From contig OX388307.1 in assembly GCA_947579605.1 (NCBI GenBank), forward strand, positions 29,303,237 through 29,367,236: a stretch of 64,000 nt of DNA. The letters are read 5' to 3'. Both the position numbers and the translations under genes were made by a program. Positions 1 through 11,954 of the stretch are shown piece after piece. Position 1 is the first letter of the stretch, and each line of letters opens with the position of its first letter. The notes beneath the pieces are model-generated. The model saw only the letters and a list, made by a program, of their open reading frames with translations. It had not been told where the DNA came from and ran no database searches. The DNA is from Athripsodes cinereus. Its lineage: Eukaryota; Arthropoda; Insecta; Trichoptera; Leptoceridae.

Positions 1-166
1 ATGACGGAACCTTGTCTAAATAATGTCTTATCCATCCTGAAAGTTGTTTGAAAAATATATTATAATGTAAGTCATAATTAATCCTTTTTATAAAGACAGA
101 AGGGTCGGACGGCGGCGTGTAATGAAGTGTCAACAGATTGTACGCTTGTGCGTAGCGTAGTAGGTG

Positions 167-1058
167 TAGTGATGTGAGAAGAGAAAATTCTCCAGAGAAA
201 TTTCTCGAGAACGAGAAATTTCTCCGAGAATTTCTCCTCTGATGGAAGAGAAATTTCTCTCCATAATTTTTCTTAGTGGTATTATGACCTTTCGCCCAGT
301 ACACTTCGCAACTAACCTGATTGATCCAAAAAATTGTGGGGCTGATTAAGGCCCAAATCAGAGGCTATTAACACTTTTTCCATGTAGGTACCTACCTGCA
401 TTTTTTTAATCCTTAATAGGGGCATGTGGGGTGTCAAACATCAAGATTTTTCATCAGTAAAAGGTTATTAACACTTTTTTCTATGCAGGTAGCTAACATT
501 TTTTGTTAATTAAATATGGACATGTGAGGTGTCAAACTTCGAGTTTTTTCATTGGGAAGAGGTTTTAATTACTTTTATTTACGTAAGCGCTTACTCCATT
601 TTTTCAATAACTCGTGTATTTGCTGTTATCTGTTTATTTAAACCCAAGCGATGCCGGGTTAATAAAACTAGTTACTAATAAGTGAACAATGAACCTTCCG
701 TAAAATTGAAAAACATCAAAAAAATCATTTTTCCTTTGTTATATTTGTTCCTTTTAAAAACTATTCTTCTAAGTATATTCTTTTTACACATTATCAATTT
801 TTATTGATATTGATTACATTTTTTTTGAACATTGTGAAAATGATCAATAAAAAATATATTTGCCTCAAAATACACCATAATTAATTGTAGCCTCAACATT
901 TGTACATTGTTATTGATTGATTGAATAAAGTACCTACTTATTATTATTTTACTGTTAAATAAAAAATTAAAAAAATTCTCCGAAAATTCTCTACTTCGAG
1001 AAATTTACCATTAGAAATTTTTATTAAAAAAATATTTCTTGAGAATTCCACAACACTA
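167..1058. mobile_element. hAT-type non-autonomous DNA element (hAT-1), 892 bp
   Basis: The element starts TAGTGATGTG and ends CACAACACTA, an imperfect terminal inverted repeat. It is flanked on both sides by a perfect 8-bp duplication, AGTAGGTG (159-166 and 1059-1066), the size made by hAT transposases. Just inside each end lie clusters of GAGAAATTTCTC-like palindromes (about 175-265 and 975-1050), which resemble subterminal transposase-binding arrays. The interior is AT-rich with no transposase frame, so it would need an enzyme supplied in trans. The superfamily call rests on duplication size and end layout only. Confidence 0.8.
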
Positions 1059-1371
1059 AGTAGGTGTCACTATATACCTACTGACTAAGTACAAGTTAAT
1101 TTTATGAATTACTAATGTACAAGCAAATGGTTGAGCTAAAGCCGAGACGTGAGGAAAGCAATGGCGTAGTGGTAAGGCTAATATTTCACTGAACTCTTGT
1201 TCTGAGGCCCATATATATGAGATTAATTTTGTCATTCATATCTAATGAAATTCAAATTAAGAATCTTAAGATTACGCAACTGTGTTTTTTTTTTGTAAGT
1301 GTATAGATCGTGGAGAGTAATAATATTGTAACATAAATCTTTAATATGATTTTCGATGATAGTTTTGTAAA

Positions 1372-1610
1372 TTTAACACGTGAAACTGTCATATCAGGCT
1401 TAGAAAACAACGTGACCTTATTTGGTAGTGCTCTAGACGGGACTTGAATCTGCAACCTATTGTTTTCGCAAGGCATGATTTGAACAATTAAGCTATCAAG
1501 AGTCTCAAAATTCTCTCTTATAAGTTTCGGGTTTAATATTGTTGACAATAAAGCACTACCAAATAAGGTGATGTAGTCTTTTCCAAATCTTATAATTATG
1601 ATAGTTTCAT
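1372..1610 (-). mobile_element. tRNA-like SINE, inverted-dimer type, decayed
   Basis: Read on the minus strand, about 1505-1440 resembles a tRNA, with a box B-like GATTCAAGTCC followed by CCGTCTAGAGCACTACC. The outer parts, 1372-1430 and about 1552-1610, are inverted copies of one another: both contain GCACTACCAAATAAGGT. It is the same family as the better copy at 28581-28932. It is diverged and has no clear duplication. Confidence 0.6.
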
Positions 1611-3159
1611 CATTATAATATTAACATCTGCGTCCTCATGAAATGGTTTACTGTTAAAATGACATCGATAATAGTTTTGTCTTTATTAAGATAGTAAGGT
1701 TACGTGAATTAGAGAACTAGAGAGGTAAAAGGCACGTACCTACCTATATCATTAGGTTCTTCGTCATTTCCTGAACTTCGCTTTATCATTCATCACCTGA
1801 TAATAGTATATAAATAATATATTACACACACATTATGTACGAAGTATGTACTTAATATATTCAGTACTTGGGTACGTAAATAATAATTAGTAGATTTAAT
1901 GAGAATGTCTCACGCTTTGTCATTATTATATTATTAGTACCTACCAACCTTATAGTGATTATCTCGCTGATGTTTATTATATACTTAACCCTTATAGGAC
2001 AATAAATTTGTATTCTCTGAAATACAGGAAATACGATGTTCTTGGCCGGTTTTAAGAAAATCCAATGATAGTCGGCCAAAATGAGTACTGTTATTTCAAC
2101 CACAAGAGTTCTATCGGCCCGGACGTTCTTCTTTCAAAATATACCGTTTCTATGACAAAGATATCAGAACACTAGAAATATCGAGAGAAGGGCGAATAAA
2201 TTACGCTCCAAATGTTGGTTGTGCTCCCAAACGGCGCGTTGAAGAGCGAGTGAGCTATTTATAGGAGCGTAAGATATTCAACCAAATAATTTTAAGTTTT
2301 CAAACTTACTTTAATTCTTTTTATCGTCAAAATTTAAACAGGTGCACCTATAAAGAGATCATTTAATCTGTTATATTTTATAAAGTTTTATTTATCGATC
2401 GAAGGTTCTTAATGGAAGTTCGATATAATAAATTAAAATAAAACAAAATATATAGTAATTCTAATATTAATGTTATTAATTAATTAATCTTTAGAATATT
2501 CCCTTGGACATAAAAGGGTTGAAGTAAGAACAGTACTGGTTTGTTATCTTAAACGCTATTCTAGAGGAGACAAGAATTATTATTGCGTTAGTTAATTAAT
2601 CGGTACCTTTGTTAATTAACTCCATTTAGTAGTAGTAGTACCTACATATTATGTACATTGAAGTCAGCAAGAACTTATCTTATTAATAAATACATGCAAA
2701 TAAAGTGAATGCTTTTAAACTTTATCTAAAACAAACAATAGTTTTTTAATTGATTGTCTTTTACAGATTCCTGAAACGATAATAATGATTATTTAAACTT
2801 TTTGAAAAGACTTCACCAAAATTATTATACACCTTACACCTTACCTATTTCCTTCTTTCTAATGAATTCGTTGTTGTTAATCCCCGTTCCAAACATTTTG
2901 CGAAATTCAAATTTAGAATGTTAAATCAAATAAATCACCGATAAAGTTTTCCATGTTAAATTGGATAATATTTCCATCTAAATATTTTACAGTTATTTTG
3001 TGGTTCTTTTGGTACTAAGAAATAAAAATTAATATTTATTATTTTTCCAACTAATTAATCCCATTTGAATATAAAATTTGTCTTCATGACTGTTGATCGT
3101 TTTAACATTCATCTCTACATTCTACGTAAAAAAATATCTTATTTATCTTTTCTATCTTT
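1611..3159. other. AT-rich DNA, no gene seen
   Basis: No supportable coding frame. A 9-bp inverted pair, TTACGCTCC and GGAGCGTAA, brackets about 2208-2272 and may mark a tiny decayed element, but no duplication was found. The rest shows only short AT repeats. Confidence 0.5.
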
Positions 3160-3390
3160 ATTATCCCAGCATCTCCCACAAGTGGGGTAGTCAGTAAATC
3201 AACTTCACGTAGTAAACATAAAGTTCATCCTCTCCGTGACAAAAAATATAATAAGATTGGAGTAAAAGCAATCAAAATTAGTGGCATTTCTAATCTCTGA
3301 ATTGAGGGTGTTAAATGTCTTATTCCTAATCCTTATATTTTACAAACACGTGCCTTTTACAGGACTTTCGAAAACTTACTGAAAAGAGAA
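3160..3390 (-). repeat. SINE-B copy, diverged
   Basis: Starts with the 3' signature in reverse (CCCACAAGTGGGGTAG) and carries the inner landmarks in order: CCTCTCCGTG, CTGAATTGAG, AAATGTCTTA, GCCTTTTACAGGAC and CGAAAACTTAC. The leading ACCATCACGGC is decayed. Confidence 0.75.
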
Positions 3391-3927
3391 CTTACGTAAA
3401 CCTATCCTAATTAATTATGAAACATCTATTTATTCTTTTTTAATCTACGGTTAGATTTTTTTATTATTTTTTAATGTGATGAGAATGAGATGACATTATG
3501 TAGGTGGGTGTTTAAAATTCATACAATGATGTTTTTTTACTTGTTTTAATAGCAATAAATGAGCTTCGTAACCAGCCAAGTATGTTCATGATTCTATTGT
3601 ATGTTTAACCACCTTCTAGGTAATTTGTTATGACGTACGTAAAATGTATTTACTGAAGTGCTACGTTTGAACATGATATTAGCAAACAACGGCACACTGA
3701 AAAAACGGCAAAATGAAAGTAAATTCAGTGAACATTGTAAAAATCAAAAATAAAATAAAACTGCCCGCAAAAAATAATAATTCTGGAATAGCTAGAAGTA
3801 GTTTCTGGTTACCTAAAGTCAACTTCTCCATACTTTTTATTTGTTTTTGTTTTTTTTTATTATAATTCTGTTTTAAATATTAATTTGTTACTTATGTTAA
3901 TGCTTTTGATATTTTATTGCTCGAATT

Positions 3928-4163
3928 AATTCAAAGGAGAGGTGTGAGGAAGCGCGGGCGTCCGAGAACTACATGGCTTGATCATGTAGATCAAATTTTC
4001 AAGGACGGCCGTGTTTTGAGTAAGAGAAATCGACGTGCGTGCATGAGAAATTGTATGACTATAGACGAAGCGAAAGATGTGTGTAAGGGCAGATCTATAG
4101 GGTGTTCCGTTCTCTCTGCCTACCTTACTTGGGATACAGCGTGAGGGAATAGATAGATAGATA
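3928..4163 (+). pseudogene. 5'-truncated RTE-like LINE fragment (C-terminus of reverse transcriptase)
   Basis: The frame 3928-4144 encodes the C-terminal end of an RTE-like protein. It has KRGRPRTTWLDHVDQI, then NRRACMRNCMT and EAKDVCK, and ends SAYLTWDTA plus stop. The same motifs in the same order end the large LINE at 18550-18753. After the stop comes GGGAATAGATAGATAGATAG, a short tandem-repeat tail typical of RTE elements. GAATT occurs on both sides (3923-3927, 4164-4168), a weak candidate duplication. It cannot move by itself. Confidence 0.85.
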
Positions 4164-4616
4164 GAATTCATGAATGTATTTGCTTCTCTTGGCTAGAGGA
4201 ACATCGAAGGAGTGTAGTCAAAAGATTCCACACGTGAAAGTTATTGTGGTTTAGTGATTTTGGTCAACCAGCTCTTCAGGTTAGCCACTATGGTGCCTCC
4301 GGTGTGCGTAAGTTTTGCTTAGTGTAGCAAGCAATTCGGATAAATGGAAGTCCCCAGATTTCAGCACTATCCGAGTGTCGGTGGGTCTCATTTAATACTC
4401 ACAAAAAAAATAATTGGCGTAGTTCATCCGCAAATACTTAATTTTATTGAGAAATAAAACCATTTTTAAATTTTTCTTCCAGCACATATTTTGAATTTAC
4501 ATGATCTCATTATAATATTTCTCAGAATAGCTATAAACTCATTTAGAAGATTTGTGCAAAAAAGAATTTGACAAAATACATATATCCCTCTTAATCTATC
4601 TACATATATCAAAACA

Positions 4617-4795
4617 GAATCAGCCATTATACTAAATGCATATAAGTCGTCCCCTTCGTGCCAATAAATAGTAAGTCATTTAAGATTAGTGTCTTGCCTC
4701 ATCGCTGAATTAAAGATGTTAAATGTCTTACTTGAGGTGTTTTAACAACACCTGCCAGGACACTTGAAAATTTGAAGAAAAGTGTAGCCTTTATT
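4617..4795 (-). repeat. SINE-B copy, diverged
   Basis: Retains CCCCTTCGTGCCAATAAATA, TTGCCTCATCGCTGAATTAA, AAATGTCTTA and CACCTGCCAGGACACTTGAAA. The 3' end with the conserved hairpin is largely lost. Confidence 0.75.
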
Positions 4796-4799
4796 TACA

Positions 4800-5180
4800 T
4801 AAAGCGTTGACGTTCATAATCTTATTCTTAATTTGAACAGATTCAGCGGTACAGTGAACTCCAGAGAGATACAAGTAAATGGAGAGTTCTTTAGTTCATG
4901 TATGATGTGATGTATGTGATGCTTACTGTGCATTATGTCTATTACCCAGTATTGTTGTTGGTTGTCCTTATTAATTACCCTCTTGTCACGGTGCTATGTA
5001 TGTAGTATCTACAACTCACCGGGGGTGGTCGGGGGATGAAGGTATTCGCTAGCTACGTATTATATTTAATATGTAATAATATCATGTGTTTCAGTTAATG
5101 TATAGATAAATCACATGTGAACAATCTCAGGTTTGCGAAAATAACATTTGTGAGTTTTCATAATACTCAAAATATTTTTA
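4800..5180. other. No gene seen
   Basis: AT-rich sequence with a short G-rich patch near 5020-5040 (CACCGGGGGTGGTCGGGGG). No supported feature. Confidence 0.4.
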
Positions 5181-5318
5181 ATTATTTATTCCTTACTGTA
5201 CATACATTGAATACAAGTATTTTTACATAGAAACACAATTAAATTACATAAATACAATCAATATACAGAGAGCGAGTTTATCGCGAAGGAACGATTATTT
5301 CCAACTAACGCAATTATA
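5181..5318 (-). mobile_element. 3' end of a LINE (family E), 5'-truncated
   Basis: Reading the minus strand: a Lys/Arg-poor non-coding 3' region containing the sense of CAATCAATATACAGAG and GCGAGTTTATCGCGAAGG, then TACAGTAAGGAATAAATAATT as a tail. Matching stretches occur at 8321, 22545, 43188 and 58619, all in the same orientation. No coding part remains. Confidence 0.7.
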
Positions 5319-5516
5319 ATATTTGTCTGGGCTTTTTTTGTTTATGATGATGAGCCCAAATACTCTTGAACTAAGCAATTAATGCTATCTCGAAGATCGA
5401 CTCGAGATAACAGTTATTGCGTTCGGCTAGACGCTTGAAAAATATGTTTTTTATCGAGTTATTTTTTGTTTAACCACCTTGATAACCATTGACTTAATCT
5501 ACCAATCAAACCTACT

Positions 5517-5662
5517 ATCTTATCATATCCCACGAGTGGGACAGCTAGTGGACCAGCTAATTCAACAAATATTCAAGCTGTCCTCCCCGTGCCAACAATA
5601 TACTAAGACATTCAGAATAGGTGCCAAACCTCATCGCTGAATTTAAGATGAAAAATGTCTGT
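5517..5662 (-). repeat. SINE-B copy, 5' part missing
   Basis: Has CATATCCCACGAGTGGGACAG, CAAGCTGTCCTCCCCGTGCC, AAGACATTCAGAATAGGTG and CCTCATCGCTGAATTTAAGA. The match stops after the AAATGTCT landmark, so the far half is lost. An open frame at 5621-5935 begins inside this repeat and is not taken as a gene. Confidence 0.8.
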
Positions 5663-6463
5663 GATCAAAGCGAAATCAGAAATTCACAGTTATGCACAGA
5701 TAATATTCCCTATATATGCTTAGAAAGGAAATATGTAAAATTTATTTTAATAATAATTCATCAAATAACAAATATCACAGCTTTCAAATATCAGTTTTGT
5801 TGTATTTTTAATTCAAAAAATGTAAAGCAAATGGAAATAAAATCTTCATCCATTGGAAAGACTGATCTGTCTTTTCAAAAACTCGTACCTAACTTTGAAG
5901 AAGAATGTATACGAAAAAAGATTGTTCATGACTGAATTATAAAGTAATCCAGTAAGGGAAGGCTGTACTACTTAGGTACTGTACAGAGGCAGCCCAGCAA
6001 TAGCAGATTATGCTGAATCATAATACAACAGTGAAACACCAATCCAACAAATCTACATACAAACCTAATACAATCATAATACCTCCGCTTCCAGTATACA
6101 TAATATGTTTCTATGTTATACTATTCTGCCTTAATATAATAATATAGGTAATAGAATACAATTTAAGTGCTAGTGATGCTGAAAAGACACTATTCAGTAC
6201 TAGAAAAAATAATATGTTACTTTGTGTGAAAAAAAAAACTGATACGGACGCAAATTGAAGCTAGTCTTAAAATATTTGTGTTTTATTTAATTTTAGACTA
6301 TCTTTTTCCATTTCATTGCTCCACTACGTTCATCTCAAGAGCACAGTGTGCATAAACCTTCTATGTTCAAATTATATTTACGACAATTGCGACCCTATAC
6401 ACTTTACCGCGATATTTCTAATGTTTGTAATAGGAACATTGTATAAAAAAGATTATACATTGA
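5663..6463. other. No gene seen
   Basis: The long open frame here has no recognisable domain, starts inside a SINE-B copy and has ordinary AT-rich composition. No repeat ends were identified. Confidence 0.4.
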
Positions 6464-6640
6464 GTTCGTCGGTAGCCTGGAGGTAGAGTTTCGGCCTCGT
6501 GAACAGGGGTCCGTGGTTCGATCCTAGGTGCCGGCAAACTCCCCTTTCACGACACAAGCTTTTAGCTAGCTGTGAAAGGTGTGAATGTTGTATTTGGATT
6601 TATAACAAAACCCAGATATATCTTTCTCAAAAAAATATGA
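6464..6640 (+). mobile_element. tRNA-derived SINE (SINE-A), near full length
   Basis: Starts GTTCGTCGGTAGCCTGGAGG, with a box A-like tRNA start. A good RNA polymerase III box B, GGTTCGATCCT, lies at 6515-6525. The tRNA-like part is followed by a unique body (CTCCCCTTTCACGACACAAG, then TGTGAAAGGTGT) and an end carrying ACCCAGATATATCTTT before an A-rich tail. This is the best-preserved + strand copy; others lie at 13399, 24532, 30748, 41291 and 62497. It could be mistaken for a tRNA gene, but the acceptor stem does not close and the body continues past the tRNA portion. Confidence 0.85.
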
Positions 6641-7566
6641 TATTCCAAGACTTCATAGGCAAAAAAAATACCAAGACTAAAGTAAACTCAAAAAATCAAA
6701 GTAAAATGACTTGATAAAAGTAATTCTTAAATTATGTTGCTTTTTGTTATTTAGCGGGGTATTTTTCGTTTAAGTTCTCGTATGACAGCTTTGTACGGAA
6801 ATACTAAACATCCCTTATACTTATCCTATCGCAGCTTAAATTTCCTACATACTGTCTTATAACTTTCATGGGAAGCTGGAAACAATTAGTTACATCACAT
6901 ACATTGGAAGACTAGGCATTTATAACAATAGCAAATTAATTCAATACAAATAATGATCATTAGCGTTTCATAGGTATGTATGAACCGTAGAATATATTAT
7001 TTTATTACTTTTGCACTTGATCAATTACATAAAAAAATCAACAAATCAATTTACATTAAAAAATGTGAAAAAAAAAAATATGAAGCCGTGAGACTATCAC
7101 TATACTAGTGATTTCTTCCATCTAACAAATTCATTATTAACAGAAAAAAAAACATCATGGACCAAATTCAGAAATAAATCTACATGTACACCCAACACAC
7201 CGAAGAGATTAAAAACTATGTAGTCTAAATAATGTTTTAAGATGGTTTCCATATTGGATAATGTGAACACAAATTTATACCTACATTAATGAATTTCATA
7301 GTGAGATTGTGTATTAAATTATATATTAATAATTTATTTGAATCTTTTAGTGGAGGTTGCAGAGTATAATGCTACTTCGCTTTTTCCGAAACCAATACTT
7401 CCGAAAACAAAAGCTTTCAAGTTTCACGAAGCTGTTTAACACAAAAACCAATGATATTGGTCAAATACTTGTTAAAAATACTTTACTTGCTCGACAAATA
7501 CTTTTAAACACAAACGTACTTGCTGCAATTACCTGTTTTACAAGGAATTGCGTATATTTGATTAAA
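6641..7566. other. No gene seen
   Basis: AT-rich, with A-runs. No repeat family or coding frame recognised. Confidence 0.4.
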
Positions 7567-7569
7567 TAT

Positions 7570-7722
7570 GTATCTTAATTACCGTTACACAATTATTCTG
7601 ACAAGTGAATAGAGGAATATGTATCTTAATTACCGTTACACAATTATTCTGACAAGTGAATAGAGGAATATGTATCTTAATTACCGTTACACAATTATTC
7701 TGACAAGTGAATAGAGGAATAT
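7570..7722. repeat. Minisatellite: three identical 51-bp units
   Basis: Three perfect head-to-tail copies at 7570-7620, 7621-7671 and 7672-7722; each starts GTATCTTAATTACCGTTACA. Because 51 is a multiple of three, one minus-strand frame stays open and repeats a 17-residue peptide, which is probably a by-product. With only three units and no spacers it is not a CRISPR-like array. Confidence 0.95.
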
Positions 7723-8123
7723 TGTACTTCATTATTACAAGACAAATAGCAATCTTATACAACAAGATACAGTCGGCAACAATTATTCTACAAAATATAT
7801 ATGGTAAAGTTACGATTTGCATAATGTAATATTAGAAGACGTTTATTGTGTAAGGAGACTTTGTCAAAATATCATTAATCCTGGTTTGTATGAGCCTTGC
7901 ATATCATAATCAACGGTACCTGGTTTAGATTAAATTTGGTGTTTAGTTATATTATATTTACTATCATCATTCAAATATCTTTATTTGTTTCTTTGTATGA
8001 ATGTTTATGCGAATACCTTTTATAGATTCTTTCGCAATTCAAAAGGAATAAAATATAATAATAATGTCTCCTTCTTATTTGAGCTCCGCTTATTTGCAGT
8101 TTAAACCTCTTATTTATTATTGT

Positions 8124-8283
8124 TTGAAGTAAATAAAACAAGCGTTTTATTCTACTAATGATTTATTCGATGAGGGAGACGTCTTTCGTCTTATAAGGAT
8201 TGACAATGTCCTTATAAGACGAAGACGTCTCTCTCATCGAATAAATCATAAGTAGAATAAAACGCTTGTTTTATTTATTTCAA
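8124..8283. repeat. Foldback element: 160-bp near-perfect hairpin
   Basis: Two arms of about 76 bp are inverted copies with only a few mismatches around a short TTGACAA centre. The outer arm reads AATAAAACAAGCGTTTTATT and TCTACT, and the inner arm contains AGACGTCT and CTTATAAG. The layout matches hairpins at 41493 and 52520, and the outer arms share motifs such as ACAAG and TACTA-GATTTAT. No target duplication could be assigned. Confidence 0.9.
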
Positions 8284-8320
8284 TATGGAATTCTACTACC
8301 TTAACACCGACACAGTGAAT

Positions 8321-8442
8321 TATTATTATTTATTTTATTCTTCACTGTACATTGTTTACAATAATACAAATTAAAATATTTATCATAGAAAATATCAGTT
8401 ATACAATTCAATGTACAGAGGGTTCTTATTCTTATCAGGGTT
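8321..8442 (-). mobile_element. 3' end of a LINE (family E), 5'-truncated
   Basis: Matches the other family E ends through TTCACTGTACATTG and AATGTACAGAGGG. It lies 38 bp from the hairpin element at 8124. Non-coding. Confidence 0.6.
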
Positions 8443-8497
8443 ATTTAGAAGATATCGCAGTACAGTGATAAATTCACTCTCGGCATATTGAAATATA

Positions 8498-8565
8498 TTA
8501 TTTATTTAATTTATTTATTTATTTTTATTTTGGACAATAAACGGCATTTGCCTTTTATTGTCTAA
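8498..8565 (-). mobile_element. 3' tail of a LINE (family D)
   Basis: On the minus strand this ends with a stem-loop, AAAAGGCAAATGCCGTTTAT, followed by a (AAAT)n tail. The same stem-loop plus tail closes the copies at 30413, 33247, 43686 and 52668. Only the last tens of bases survive. Confidence 0.7.
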
Positions 8566-8611
8566 AATAAAAATTATAACTGACAAATTTGATATTTTAT
8601 TCAATATTAGT

Positions 8612-8823
8612 CTCTCTCTCTTGTCCGTAAGTTTTCGAGTGTCCTGTAAAAGGCAGGTGTTTGAAAAAACAAAGACATTTTGCATCTCAAATTCAGCGAT
8701 AAGTATTCCACCTATCCTGAATGTTTTATTTTTTTATTGGCACGAGAGGACAGCTTGCAAGTTTATTATTTGCAACTGGTCTGCTGGCTACCCCACTTGT
8801 GGGATGTACCGCAATGGTGTAAA
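8612..8823 (+). repeat. SINE-B copy, sense orientation
   Basis: Runs from GTAAGTTTTCGAGTGTCCTG through AAAAGGCAGGTGTTTGAAAA, ATCCTGAATGT and GGACAGCTTGCAAG to GGCTACCCCACTTGTGGGAT. The tail has decayed to an A-rich run. The 5' end (CACCCGG...) is lost. Confidence 0.85.
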
Positions 8824-9830
8824 AAAAGAAGAAATTAACAAACCCATATTCTTTTCATAAATGTAATTTACTTTGCTTTTTACTTCTAAAATTTTATTTT
8901 TCTTACATAATATCAAGTTTAACAGTGTAATTTAATAGTAGTGACATATTTATGACACATCGTATATTATTTCGGACACGTTTATTATTATTCCCTGAGT
9001 AGCACCGGGTATAAACTATACGTGAGTATGTAACAATATTAACACTATTCGTTATATAAACAGGAACATACTAATATATAGATGTACAATGAATATTATC
9101 ATATATGTGTATTTGATAGCGAAAGTATGCTATGTCAAATTTTGGTTGTAACATAGTGTTATAGTCCTCGTTATAATAATAATAATAATCAACACTTTAT
9201 GGTCAAAATAAATGTGTACAAAAGGCGTACATATTGCCTTAAGGCAATGTCTTCCAGTAAACTTTCTACATTTTTTGAAAACCATGTTTTAGCATAAAAT
9301 AAGTTTTGATCAATTAAACAGGAAAAAATTGAATATAATATTAGACAAAAATACCTAGGTATATATGTAAATATAAAAATTGTAAGCATTCTTATGTTCT
9401 TTCTAATGGCATATTCATTTACCTTCAAAATTCGTTATTGTCAAAATTAGTTTTGGTAATAATAGTTAAAAAATAATAATAAAGCAAACCAGCACCAATT
9501 GAAAATGATATCGTTAAATTTTAAGAAGTGTGAAGTTAGATTCAGTAATTCAAAATAATTTTGACAATAATTTTGTGTAAAAAAACTAGAAAGTGATTTT
9601 GTTGAAAAAACATTGCTTTCCGTACATGCACAAGAGCAATACATATCTACAACAACGTACGTTTTATACATGTAAAATGTCAACGCCTTGAACAATTTTA
9701 TTTGCAAGTAGAATTTAAAATTTTGTCAGTCCTAACTTACACTTACTTTAATAGGATTTCGGACCACCAACATTTTAACGTTACTGGATAGTTCTAAAAT
9801 CACAAAATCGTATAGGAACCGAATGTTCCT

Positions 9831-10112
9831 TGGTGCACCCGGCAAAGAATTGGTCTCTCACTCTTTTCCATGAGTTTTCAAGTGTTCTATTTTTTTTATT
9901 TTTTTTTATTAAACAAAATACATTAACACTGTTTCTTACATACTATACATATTAAAGCAAGTGTTCGGAAAAATAAAGACATTTTACATCTTAAATTATG
10001 TAATAATGTCTTATTTTTTGTTGGCATGGAGAAGACAGCTTGCATATTTATTACATGCTGCTGATATGCTGGCTACCCTACGTGTGAGATATGCTGTGAT
10101 GGTATAGAAAAA
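9831..10112 (+). repeat. SINE-B copy interrupted by a T-rich insertion
   Basis: Begins GGTGCACCCGGCAAAGAATT, the 5' end seen in the best copies, and ends near GAGATATGCTGTGATGGTAT. About 65 bp between roughly 9891 and 9955 (T-rich, then CATTAACACTGTTTC) split the element between its AAGTGTTC and AGCAAGTGTTCGGAAA parts. The insert looks like a minus-strand LINE tail. Confidence 0.8.
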
Positions 10113-10769
10113 TGACATCTCGTGACATAGTATATTTTCGCTTGGACATATACATAATAATATAATGTAGGTAGTAGTGGGTAGTGGTATAATATTAATA
10201 TGACGTATTATCTTCATAATACAAACTAAGACGACAACGTTATGTCTCCCACAGGATTCATTACTCTCCTAATGCCGGGTATTTCATGATCTACCTTCTA
10301 AAATAAAGACGTACATATTTTAATCCGTCTGTAGATATATAAAGATGGCTTTATTCAACAATATTTCTGGAATCATGAATGAAAATAGATTTCTTTCGTC
10401 ATAATTCAATTATTTAGATGACATTCATGATTTCCCCAAATAGTTGAACAGCTATTTGTAATAAACCATCTGAAAGACCTTTCTAAATGGTAATTTTCTC
10501 AGAATGAAACATTTATTAATTTTTTCATACAAAATTATCGTTTTTTCAATAACTATTTTACTGCATGAAATGAATCACAAAACTTTACATAAACTAATTA
10601 GCAAACTGTCAAAAAGAAAAAATTGTCAAGGTATCGCCATTTGTTAAATATTTTTTGCTATATATTGACCATTTTTTTCACAAGTTAATAGAATATAAGG
10701 GTTAGTTGAAAAATCGTAACCAATGTACAGTGAAGAATAAAATGAATATAATATGTTGATGAATTGCTC

Positions 10770-10945
10770 ATAACTATTATGTTGAAGATATAATAAACAT
10801 GCGAGTTGTCCTTTCCGTGCTAATAAAAATTAAAACCTTTATGATGAGTACCATACTTTATCGCTGAAATGAAGATGGTAACTGTATCATTCGTGATGTT
10901 TCACGGATACATTCCTTTCACAAGGCGCTCGATACATAAAAAATA
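10770..10945 (-). repeat. SINE-B copy, partial
   Basis: Retains AATAAACATGCGAG, GTCCTTTCCGTGCTAATAAA, the TATCGCTGAAATGAAGATG landmark and a faint CATTCCTTTCAC region. The conserved 3' end is missing. Confidence 0.65.
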
Positions 10946-11000
10946 TATATTTAACAAAAAATATTTCGTAACAAAAAAGATCAAAGAGTAAACTATACTA

Positions 11001-11954
11001 TACCATCACGGCACATACCACAAATGAGGTAGCCAGCAGACTAACTGTAAGTATTTAAGGGCCCCGTTTAGCAAAAACGGTAAAATATTCAAATTTCAAC
11101 AAATTTGATAGAAAAACTGCCAAAACTTGTTGACCCTTGCTAACATATTGATTTGATAAAATAAAAAAAATAAATATTTATTACCAATAGGTATAAGTTT
11201 TTTACTAACAAATAAATAAATCGCAGACTGACGAGATTTGTTAAGGTACTCTTTGTTATATCAAAATACAAACTATTTGTAAAATATATATATATATTTC
11301 TTATTCATCCTATCAAGCATATAAATACTATAGATTGTAGCGAACTTTTTTTAGTTTACAAAAAATCGAGTTCATGTGGTGATTTTTGGTTTCAAAATAT
11401 GAGAAATTTTATCAAAAAAAGTATTTTTTAAATCGGTCAATATCCAAAAAAAATAGAATTGATTTGTTCTATAATTGTAATGACTATCTAATTATTCGTA
11501 ATATTAAAAAAAAATATATGAAAATTTTGTTGGATTCACGTGCATTTATGTACCAAACACACCCCTGAATTCGATTTTTAAAAATATGCTTTATTATAAA
11601 CGATATACTATGAAGCTAAAATCAAGTTTTTTTTTAAAAGTTAAAGTTTGATATTGGTAATTAATATTTATTTTCATATATTATCAAATCAAAATATTCG
11701 TAGGGTCTACAAGTTTTCAGAGTTTGTGTACCAAACTTTTTGAAAATTGAATGTTTTATCGTTTTTGCTAAAGGGGCCCCTTAATATGTAGATTGTCCTC
11801 TCCGTACCATTAAGAAACAGAATATTCAGGCTTAATTATAAATGTGGATTGTCGAACACGTGATGTTTAATGAGCACTTGCCTTTTTCAGGACCCTCAAA
11901 AACTTACAGGAAAGTGTGGGACACCTATAATTCTTTACCGGGGACTCCACTGGG
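11001..11954 (-). repeat. SINE-B copy split by a 722-bp DNA element
   Basis: The 3' part (TACCATCACGGCACATACCA to AGACTAACTG) lies at 11001-11054. The rest (GATTGTCCTCTCCGTACC, CCTTTTTCAGGACCCTCAAA, TTCTTTACCGGGGACTCCAC) lies at 11785-11954. The two parts join in the right order once the element at 11059-11780 is ignored, so the SINE is older than that insertion. Confidence 0.85.
11059..11780. mobile_element. MITE with long inverted repeats, flanked by TTAA
   Basis: The ends are GGGCCCCGTTTAGCAAAAAC and the inverse of GGGGCCCCTTTAGCAAAAAC, and the inverted similarity runs about 130 bp inward. TTAA lies directly outside both ends (11055-11058, 11781-11784). This would fit a piggyBac-type duplication; an alternative cut gives a 3-bp TAT duplication with TTAA as part of the element. 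No transposase is encoded. It interrupts a SINE-B copy. Confidence 0.85.

Noticed and set aside
6464..6540. tRNA gene
   Set aside because: Box A and B are present, but the acceptor arm does not pair and the sequence continues into the SINE-A body; six copies share it.
7562..7822. CRISPR-like array or a repeat protein on the minus strand
   Set aside because: Three head-to-tail identical 51-bp units without spacers in a eukaryotic context; the repeated peptide follows from 51 being divisible by three.
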